Source of the DNA: Holothuria scabra
Taxonomy: Eukaryota; Echinodermata; Holothuroidea; Aspidochirotida; Holothuriidae
Assembly (NCBI GenBank): GCA_037179385.1
Contig: CM074185.1
Span: 11,088,922-11,152,921 of the forward strand
DNA length: 64,000 nt
Reading direction: 5' to 3'
How positions within the stretch are numbered: the first letter of the stretch is position 1; each line of letters opens with the position of its first letter. Shown piece by piece: positions 56,265 to 64,000 of the stretch. The notes below the pieces were generated by a model. That model made no database searches. It was not told the origin of the DNA and was given only the letters and a program-made list of their open reading frames with translations. The translations under genes and the position numbers were made by a program.

Positions 56265-57766
56265 TTACTCTTCATAATCGACACCAGTGATCTGAAATTT
56301 GCCCGTCTTCTTTGGTGTTGTTATCTGCAATGTAATGATACATAATAACTTATTCCTAACCCTTTAAAGAACGATACGGCAAAAAGGCCGGTAAAATACA
56401 TGGTCATTTCAAAGAATCATAACACAAAAAGTATACATCCTACAAACATACTTTAGTGTGAAATGAAAGAGAAAGAGTAGTTCTTTCTAACCAGAAAGCC
56501 GAAGGGCTTAGTGATTCCTTTTCGATCTTGGAAATACTTTACTTTTTGACCTCTGGTGACCCCAAATGGACAATAATTGACTTGACATAACTTTTGGTTT
56601 TTATCAAAAACAATAAGGTTCTTATGGTTTTAACAAGCTATTTGAGATTCTGCAGTTTGACCTCTGGTGACCTCCAATGACCTTTGACCTGCACCAAAAA
56701 CAGGCTCATCAGCTGATAGTTTTCTAAGCCCCTAACTGCATTCTAAAATTATTTCAGCAGATATACTGTTATTATTGTTAAGAACTTTGCTCTGCCTTCT
56801 TCATGGTGGAATCATCCATTATTGTTATGGGTAAGCCCAAATTACACAAAAAACTAAAAAGGTTACTTGTCTGTGCTCGCTTCTTTTTTACGGCCCTGTC
56901 ATAGGTTATTACTAATAACTTATGACATAGCTGTGGAAAAAAAAACAAGCAGTGACAAGTAACAAGTTTGTTTTAATTTGGTCTTACCCATGACAATAAT
57001 GAATCTTTCCAGAATGGAGAAGGCAGAGCAAAGTTTTTAACAACAATAACAGTATAACCACTGAAATAATTTTATGAATGCAGTTAGGGGCTTATACCTT
57101 TTTCTCCCTGGCAACAGGCTTCTACTCTACCATTGTGCTCCTTCTGAATATTCTTAACAGTTCAATGACCACAAGCAGTTGACCGAGCAAGTTGCTGAGG
57201 CAGTCATAGGTGGAGGCTGCAAGCAAGGAACAATAGTTTCCATAGCAACCAGCTGTGAGTGACAGAATTTCATGGCCACCATGTTGGGTGGCACTGAGTA
57301 GGTACGCGGATCTCTAATTATTTTCCTGTCTCTCGCTATTACTTCGAGCAACATCATCTGGTCTGAATATAATTTTTTTTTGGAACATAGTGATTATTCT
57401 TGTGTTTGTAAGCAGTCTCAAACCTGAATGAAATTTTTAAAGGGGAGAAAAAAAACATAATATCATCACATCAGTATTATTTTTATTATAATTATTGTAA
57501 TAATTATTTACCATTAGGGAAGATAGTGTCGTTGTCCTTAACTGGTGTTGTTCGTTGTAATTGTCAACTTCCATGTTTTTGAGAAGTACTGTGGACCCGT
57601 TGTCATCATCTTTAATTGAATTGGCATAGTTATTCCACAACTTGCAACATATCTTCTTGGTTGTTGAAGGAACCTCAATGATGACATTCCTTGCTTTCCA
57701 TTTTTGTCCTTCTTTGATAGGATACACCTGAAAACGATGGGATGCTGGATAAATTATTTCCTGCAT
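56265..57766 (-). CDS. small OB-fold-like protein (two exons, about 104 aa as read)
   Basis: The main exon (57766-57512) reads QKWKARNVIIEVPS, KKICCKLWNNYANSI, then a turn DDDNGS, and TVLLKNMEVDNYNEQHQLRT with TTLSSLM. The strand pattern (hydrophobic strand, KLW.NYA, LKN..VD.YN, L.TT) resembles an RPA-type single-strand-binding OB fold. The last exon (56324-56265) adds ITTPKKTGKFQITGVDYEE and TAA. The start is uncertain: ATG at 57766 lies just after a TTTCTAG acceptor, but GTTTTCAG at 57728 could instead open an internal exon at V14. The stop overlaps a donor-like GAAGA/GTAAGT, so a longer form is possible. Nucleic-acid binding is inferred only. Confidence 0.55.
56498..56720 (+). repeat. dispersed DR1 repeat, fragment
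   Basis: TTTGACCTCTGGTGACCTCC, then AATGACCTTTGACCTGCACC, with a perfect DR1 word at 56678-56690. Confidence 0.7.
56727..57092. mobile_element. foldback MITE flanked by TA
   Basis: AGCCCCTAACTGCATTCTAA at the left and its inverse at the right. The arms of about 180 bp meet at a centre near TTACTAATAA (about 56910). TA sits at both outer edges (56725-56726 and 57093-57094), typical of Tc1/mariner-class targets. It lies in the intron of the OB-like gene. Confidence 0.85.
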
Positions 57767-59150
57767 TGAGCTAGAAATGATGTTCTACCTAATCCATACT
57801 AAGCACTTCATGTGCCTTATTCCATCTAGTTAATCATAGTATGCTTTGGTACCGATGCAGTTACACAGTATAGTCTCCCACCAGTTGCACTTTTACTTAA
57901 TAAACACTGTTATTTCAATGGAGATCTTTTTACTGTGCTTCAGTGATCATATTTAAGTATCTTTACTGAGACAAAGCAAATGCTTTTATGTACACAAAAA
58001 TCTGTACTAAATACCAGAAAACTGTACTATTGACATCTCTGCAAAGGTGAATCTTGAGGTTGTTGATTTAAATCTTTCTGTTTCCTATGTTTTTGCTGGG
58101 TTGATGACCTTTGACTTCTGCCAAAAACAATATTCACCATCTCCTGTCCATAATGCATGCACACCCAAATATGCACACTTCAAATATCTCATTAAACAAA
58201 TTTTCACTTTGAACCACAGTGACCTCAAATGCCTAACCTCCATTTCGTGAATTCCCAACGCAACCAGGATCAAATGAAACTGCTCCTCAGTTATTACACC
58301 AATTTTTATAATTATTTTATGCTGATGCCTGAACAAGAAATTTGAGAAATAGGAGATACTACTTGGGTGTGACCTTCATTCCATTATGGAGATCACAACA
58401 TAGGGACAAAAGTATATTGGTGATATATTTAGGGCTGTCCACCCTTATGGCAACTGTGGTTGAGATGTAATGTCTATTTACCGGCTACATCTAGGGTAAA
58501 CTTGGGGTGTCCTCAAGCGTCAGGTGTTCTCCGACAGTGGTATAAAAATCTAGTCACCACTAACACAGTTTGATCCATTTTACATAGACAGTAGGTTCAT
58601 TGATAAATGCATGAAGTCCACACAGTTGTATCTGTAGTTCATGATGCCTTCTCATTGTCAAGAAAATGGAACAAAATTGCAGCAATAAATTTGTGTTCAG
58701 AAATTCCTCGACAAATTTCCAAGTGTGAAACACCTTGGAAATTTTCATGCAGGGTTGTAATTTTTGAAGACAAATTCATGTTCAGAAACATAAAAGATTT
58801 TTTTTGCCACATGTTTTGTAAAACCCTTAGAGAACTTTTGCTGGCAAAAAAGCAGGACTGATTCAACTATATACCTGTCGGTTAGGCTTACTGGTAGCTG
58901 GTTGGTTTTGACCCCTAAATGCCAGTTTGCACCCTTAGGTTGACCAGTTTACCCCCAGAGACATGTCAATATGACAAATTATTTTCAGTAAATGGTGCAA
59001 AAGACGAAAATTGTGCAAACCAAATTGCTAAAATTGCAGACTATGCTTGAGAGTTATTCTAGAGAGAGAGAATACACATCAACTCTGAAACAGTCTATGA
59101 TTTGTTGTTGGATTTGTAGATTTTAAGTGCAACTTTATCTGAGAGTTTTT
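57767..59150. other. intron of the OB-like gene, no firm feature
   Basis: A one-mismatch DR1 word (58104-58116) marks another fragment of the dispersed repeat. Overlapping short frames on both strands at 58560-58866 are not convincing. Confidence 0.4.
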
Positions 59151-59991
59151 TTAGTTTTTGTCACAACTTCATCAAATACATTCAAAATTCAAAATTGCTC
59201 TGATGTAGGCTAGGCTAGGCCTACACTTTATCATGGCAAGTCTTAAGTATTTGGGGGCGTAAATATCTTGGACAAAATCCCTCTTTTCTAACCTGATTAC
59301 TGGATAAAATACTTCCCGAACCCTGAATGACTGCAACTTACCCCTCTAACGAACCTGGGCGTAGCCTAACTTTGGCATAACGTTATAGGCTACTCTAACG
59401 TTAGGCTAGGCAAGTCTGCTAAGCTAAAACTTAGTTAGGGTAACATTCGTTAGGCTATGCCTTACGTTAATGTAAAATTCCTCAAAAAATTTTCAAATCA
59501 TACCAGTAACTTTTTTCCAAACTGATTGCTCGATAACAAAAATTTCCAATCCCTGTATCATTTAGCCTAAATGGTAGTTCCATGCCTAGGCTAGGCTAAG
59601 TAACATTAGCCTAGCCTAAACATTAGCCTAGGCTAAATGTCACAGTCCAACACTGGCTGCTTAACATTGGGCTAGCCTCTAGAGGCATGCGATGAGTTCG
59701 GTAGATTACGTAAACATGCCTTACTTTAATGTAAAATTCCTCAAAAAATTTTCAAATCATACCACTGAAACTTTTTATTATGGCAAAAATAAGATCTATT
59801 GTACATAAGGCTAATGTTCGTTAGACTTACAATCTTTAGGCTATGCATTACGTTAGTGTAGAGTTCCTAAAAAAAATACAAATAATACCAATAACCTTTA
59901 TCATGGCAAGTCTTAAGTTAATTCTATGCCTAGAGGCCTAAGTAACGTTAGCCTAGCCTAGGCGTAGGCTAGGCTAAATGCCACAGTCCAA

Positions 59992-60572
59992 GGGCCCATT
60001 CCACAAAGAGTTACGCACAATCTTAAGATTGATTCCCGATACTTAAGTCAACAGTAAATCATACTTAAGATTGGTGGGGCCTATTGACCCGGACGTCCGG
60101 CTCTATAATGAGATATTTCATCTTATTGACCCGGACGTAACTCTACATTTTGGCCGAGCACCACCACTTAATCCCTATACTTCAACATTTACTCCAACAC
60201 AAACCGGACGTAGGCCTAATGTAGTGCCTTGGACTAGAAAAGTGTAATTTTAGAGCACTTTTTTTTAGTCTTTTATTTGCAGCATAACCGTTTTACAATC
60301 TCCATTGACATATACATTGTTGTTTGCTTTTGGATAGCTCATTCCTTTGAATCATGCTTCATCCAATTCAGCTACACTGTGTACTGTGCAAGCTGCCAAG
60401 TAAGCTGCAAGAAACTTTGTGTAGAGTTACACAGTAACTGCAATTGTCCCAATACCATTGTATTGTCTACGTCCGGGACAATTAGCATTTTTATTTGGTA
60501 ACGGAGCCGGACGCGTCCGGGTCAATAGCCACGACGCTTAAGATTGTGCGTAACTCTTTGTGGAACAGGCCC
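59992..60572. mobile_element. 581-bp Harbinger-like MITE with 3-bp target duplication
   Basis: It starts GGGCCCATTCCACAAAGAGT plus TACGCACAATCTTAAG and ends with the inverse of GGGCCTGTTCCACAAAGAGT. CAA flanks both sides. Neighbouring tandem units read CAGTCCAACACT without the insert, which gives the empty site. A GGG start and a 3-bp duplication fit PIF/Harbinger (inference). Confidence 0.8.
60081..60528. mobile_element. inner palindromic element nested in the Harbinger-like MITE
   Basis: CTATTGACCCGGACGTCCGG at the left and the inverse of CTATTGACCCGGACGCGTCC at the right. It interrupts the otherwise continuous arms of the outer element. Confidence 0.75.
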
Positions 60573-60915
60573 CAACACTCCGGCTGCTTAACGTTAGGCT
60601 AGCCTAGCCTACCTAGCTAGCCTAGGCGCGATGAGTTCGGTAGACTGCATAAACATGCCTTTTGTTAATAAAAAAAATTCCTCAAAAAATTTCAAATCAT
60701 ACCAATACCTTTTTCCAAACTGATTGCTGGATAAAAATATCCAACCCCCATATTATTTAGCCTAAAGGTAGTTCCATGCCTAAGTAACGTTAGCCTAGCC
60801 TAGGCTAGGCCTAGGCTAAATGCTACAGTCCAACACTTCGGCTGCTCAACATTAGGCTAGCCTAAGCATGCGATGAGTTCGGTAGAGTGCATAAATACAA
60901 ATCAAAATATCTTAC

Positions 60916-61100
60916 CAGGTTTATTTCTTGATAAAGATGGAATATCCTGCACTGGTCAATTAAAGCAAATTTAGATGAAGCCAAATATCAGAAGATAAAA
61001 CTATAACTGGATAAAATGAGATCGAAAGTCTGGTACTAACAGATCGCAGAGCTATGCTAGAGAAGTACGGAGGAAAGAGTAGAGACGGTCGGAGCTAGAG
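60916..61100 (-). other. probable 5' untranslated exon of the OB-like gene
   Basis: On the minus strand a moderately CpG-containing stretch runs to AAATAAACCTG/GTAAGAT (donor at 60915). It contains no ATG. It is the nearest plausible first exon for the gene at 56265-57766. The upstream border is a guess. Confidence 0.4.
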
Positions 61101-61286
61101 CTATTACGTCATAGTATGAGCAAGTGACGCAGTCCTGCACGCTGTCCAGAGAACCAGTCACGAATTGAGACCTAAGTCATGTGATACAAACGGCCAATCG
61201 AAGTTATGTTACCGCTACACACAATTCACAAAATCGACCATGCGTGACGAAGTGAAAAGTTGACGCCATGAAGCCCATTCTATAAT

Positions 61287-61310
61287 CTCACACACTGTAA
61301 AGTGTGTGAG
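61287..61310. other. perfect 10-bp hairpin
   Basis: CTCACACACT, loop GTAA, AGTGTGTGAG. It lies between the two minus-strand genes' exons. Function unknown. Confidence 0.6.
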
Positions 61311-61330
61311 CTAATGAAAAACATGTTAAC

Positions 61331-61495
61331 CTTTGCTAGAAGTGGCCTCCATCCCTCCTGATGCTTTGGTTACAGTGCAGCTTAACTTATTCTCCTGTAG
61401 TGTAACATTCTTCCCTCTGTCACAAATACCAATGCAATGACTTGTCCACGATAAATTTTTCGAGCACTGTTGGCAAACTGTATCACTTCTATAAT
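61331..61495 (-). CDS. type I membrane protein, penultimate exon: Cys-containing ectodomain
   Basis: The acceptor TTCCCACAG opens, phase 1, DYRSDTVCQQCSKNLSWTSH, then CIGICDRGKNVTLQENKLSC and TVTKASGGMEATSSK, and ends AAAG/GTTAAC in phase 1. It has five cysteines (CQQC, CIGIC, LSC), and NLS and NVT as N-glycosylation sites. Joined to 48658 it gives SSK-DSTLDPP without a break. The Cys spacing loosely recalls cysteine-rich receptor modules, but I cannot name a family. Earlier exons must lie beyond 64000. Confidence 0.65.
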
Positions 61496-61595
61496 CTGTG
61501 GGAAAAAAGGAAAAAATCGTAAACACATTTGATCTTCATGGCAGCATCGTTAACAAAGTAACTTCCATAACAAGTCATCCCTAAATGCACTTAGC

Positions 61596-61680
61596 AATAA
61601 GGTCTAATCCTCTCACTCCAAACAGTTCCAATTCTCCAAAATTAATTGCATTTAAGCTCCTCCCACAACTAAAGAAGTTG
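61596..61680 (-). mobile_element. TTAA-family MITE, right-end fragment
   Basis: GGTCTAATCCTCTCACTCCA, then AACAGTTCCAATTCTCC and AGCTCCTCCCACAA, is the inverted right end of the family. Confidence 0.65.
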
Positions 61681-61746
61681 CACTTTGGGGTGGAAGTCAA
61701 CTGCTTTTAAATGGTTCATCCAAGGAGCATGCCCATAGCTACAGTA

Positions 61747-61994
61747 CACTCTAAAAAAGTTGGTTAAAAAATTTACCAACACTGGTCACGTATATCAAAT
61801 ACCTGAAATTGGTTAAAGTTTACCCAACAATTGTTGATTAATGGGTTATCCAAAGGGTTTTTCACCACTTAATTGGGTAACCAGCCTGTGGGGTAACCAA
61901 ATAAACAACATATTGGGGAAAATTAAACCAATTTCAGGTATTTGACATACGTGACCAGTGTTGGTGAATTTTTTTAACCAACCTTTTAAGAGTG
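61747..61994. mobile_element. 248-bp MITE with ~70-bp TIRs, flanked by TA
   Basis: CACTCTAAAAAAGTTGGTTA and its inverted partner CACTCTTAAAAGGTTGGTTA continue into CCAACACTGGTCACGTAT and CAAATACCTGAAATTGG in both arms. TA lies on each side. Confidence 0.9.
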
Positions 61995-62668
61995 TATACT
62001 GGATGTAGTGAGGGTAAGCACGAGGAGCATGTGAACGATGCCCCACTGTTTCCAAAGGGGGGGGGGGTTGGAGGACATAACCTAATTAGACCCCTCCTCA
62101 CCAGCAGTAAGACTCCTATGTACAATGATATATGGTATTAAAATACAGAAAAAAATTAACAGAAATGGCAATTTTGTACACACTAAAGGCTTCCATACTC
62201 CTAGCTTCCATTAACTACAAACTAGCTTTGTCCATCCTTCCCCAGCTCATTCCCAGAATGTAAAACTCATACAAACGGACTGTACGAACGTACTAAAAGA
62301 AAATTCACTACTGAGAAATCATTGATCATTTCTGCCTAGGGGTCAATTCCATGGACAAAAAGCATTTGAAACCATTCAGGTTCCACATTTCCAAGACTGT
62401 TTTTGGACATTTGCCATTAAAACCGTTTATTACCATTCAAAACCAGTGAGAAAACCAGTTGAGATTACCGTTTCCATTTTCCGCCATATACATAATCCAC
62501 TTGAAACCATTCAAGACCATTCGAGGAACCTGTGTTTTTGCAAATGGTCTAGAATGGAATTAAATCCTGGGTATTTCAATGCTCACTTTGGTCACAGAGC
62601 ATGAACTCATCAAGTGTACAGAGTTCTACAAATTCAAAATGACCAAATTTCATGACTTTCAAGAACCT

Positions 62669-62973
62669 TTAAAGGGACAATCCTCTCACCCCAAACTACA
62701 CTTCTAGTATAGGGTAACAGAAACTCTCAATTGGCTCAGTTTTTTGATTGACTGCTAATTCAAACAATGCAGAGTACCAAAGTTTGTATTACACAGTATG
62801 AACTGTACTGAGAGTGTTTTGATTATAAACATTGAAGTTTTCTATATTTACCCTGAAGCAATAAACTGAGATTGTTTTCGGATGAAGGTGAATTTTAGAA
62901 AATTGTGGGAGGGGCTTAAGTAAGGAGGTTGGGAGAATTGGTACTGTTTGGGGTGAGAGAACTGGACCTTTAA
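62669..62973 (+). mobile_element. TTAA-family MITE, copy 5
   Basis: TTAA, then AGGGACAATCCTCTCACCCC; the right end is TTTGGGGTGAGAGAACTGGA, then CCT and TTAA. Nearest relative is copy 4. Confidence 0.9.
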
Positions 62974-63496
62974 GACTGCTATATCCAGGGCTTTTGAAAA
63001 CAGTCAGATTCCACAATTTCCATCTCTTTCCACACAATAATGTTACTAAACACTAAAGGCATATTCTGGAGACAAAATTTATTAACTTCAAAATAAGCAG
63101 AAAACTTTTCTCTTTCAGAAGGTGAAAACTGCATTTCAATAGCTTACAGCATTTGGAAGATACAAATTTTTAAAGTATTGCAAATTTTTCTTGGGATTTG
63201 ATGCATCATGGGAAATCTGTGGCACATTAATTTGACATTTCATTCAATTTATTTATAATTATGGTGCCGCTGAAGACAACGTCAAGCAACACTGTTGGCT
63301 GTGCTCTGCATATGGTAAAGGGTAATGCTAGATCCACATGACATCAAACATTCCAACAGTATCAAATTTCAAGGACAAACAGGATGTTCAATTATAAAGA
63401 AAAACAAAAGGAATTTGAAGCAATGTGCCCACATTACATAACTTTTTGTGGCTTTATTGAAAAGCAGAGGTACTTTTTAACCGAAAAAACCAATCT
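62974..63496. other. no feature recognised
   Basis: AT-rich sequence upstream (on the minus strand) of the membrane-protein exon. Confidence 0.4.
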
Positions 63497-63806
63497 TTAA
63501 AGGCAGTCATTCGTCACCCCAAACTACAGTTTCAGTATACATATATCAAAACTCTCAATTGGTACAGCTCTTTGATTGGCATCACATTCAAAAAATGCAT
63601 CATAGCTAAATTACACAGCATGGGCAGTGAGAGTGTCTTGATTACACATTATGGCCTTGTATGGCCACTGGGACAAGCCATGAAGCAAAAAACTAGGATT
63701 GTGTCTGGATAAAGATGAGTTTTAGATAAATGTGGGAGGGGCTAGAAGTACTACAAGTAGGTTGGGAGAATTGGAACTGTTTGGGATGATGAAAATATTC
63801 CTTTAA
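63497..63806 (+). mobile_element. TTAA-family MITE, copy 6
   Basis: TTAA, then AGGCAGTCATTCGTCACCCC; the right end is GTTTGGGATGATGAAAATAT, then TCCT and TTAA. It shares ATGGCCTTGTATGG with copy 2, forming a subfamily. Confidence 0.85.
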
Positions 63807-64000
63807 AGTGAGATATCTTGAGTTAGGAAAATGGTATTGTGATAGGATTTGAAGGACATGGTGTGGAATATTTTTGTCTTTCTTACAAGACAGAGGCGAA
63901 AAGAACATGCCTTTGAGCAAATCGGAACAATAAAGTTCAGGTCATGCTACAACGATATGGGATAACATTATTCCCAGATTTTTGTGAGATTTACAGCTTT

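Larger units (their letters stand above)
59160..60905. repeat. degenerate ~250-300-bp tandem repeat rich in TAGGCTAGGC words
   Basis: Units share AAAATTCCTCAAAAAATTTT, CCAAACTGATTGCTGGATAA, GTAACGTTAGCCTAGCCTAG, CTAAATGCCACAGTCCAACACT, GCTGCTTAACATT.GGCTAGCC and GCGATGAGTTCGGTAGA. GATGAGTTCGGTAGA lies at about 59690, 60630 and 60872. One unit is split by the 59992-60572 element. Confidence 0.75.

Noticed and set aside
62789..63037. Minus-strand frame as an upstream exon of the membrane protein
   Set aside because: It lies mostly inside TTAA-family MITE copy 5, and similar text occurs in the other copies.

Overview
This is a nuclear genome segment from an animal, most likely a marine deuterostome and probably an echinoderm such as a sea cucumber or sea urchin. 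The reasons are AT-rich DNA, genes split by GT-AG introns, a crowd of short palindromic transposons, and the TAGGCCTAACGTTAGGCCTA word that I associate with echinoderm genomes. The species call is inference.

Layout. (1) 0.7-17.8 kb, + strand: a nine-coding-exon gene whose deduced 1,229-residue product joins a KMT5A-like SET lysine methyltransferase domain, two Cys/His finger-like motifs, a tyrosine-recombinase (phage-integrase/Crypton-type) core and a C-terminal SANT/Myb-like module. All junctions keep one frame, except that the first coding junction needs a non-obvious splice choice. Two exons, with their flanking introns, look like a tandem duplication. (2) 18.1-20.9 kb: a degenerate ~400-bp tandem array carrying a CTGGGGATA-type motif that recurs in the introns of the SET gene. 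(3) 21.2-39 kb, + strand: a clear first coding exon at 22.5 kb and three weaker candidate exons (30.3, 36.5, 38.8 kb) that may belong to one or more genes, buried in transposon debris. The debris includes a 4.9-kb TIR element with a near-perfect 8-bp target duplication. (4) 36.7-37.3 kb: the degenerate 3' end of a LINE. Its (CTAA)n-type tail is also found at 1.5 kb and on a tRNA-derived SINE at 43.0 kb with a perfect 11-bp target duplication. (5) 48.3-61.5 kb, - strand: the last two visible exons of a type I membrane protein, whose 12.7-kb intron holds a small OB-fold-like gene (56.3-61.1 kb) on the same strand.

Most remaining sequence is explained by short TIR/MITE families: a TTAA-flanked ~305-bp family with at least six copies, a TA-flanked foldback, CACTCT-ended elements, a Harbinger-like element whose empty site is visible in neighbouring tandem copies, and a dispersed repeat whose ~145-bp unit carries a perfect nuclear-receptor DR1 consensus. 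Nothing prokaryotic, viral or CRISPR-like was seen. All exon calls come from reading frame, splice sites and motif recognition without a similarity search.
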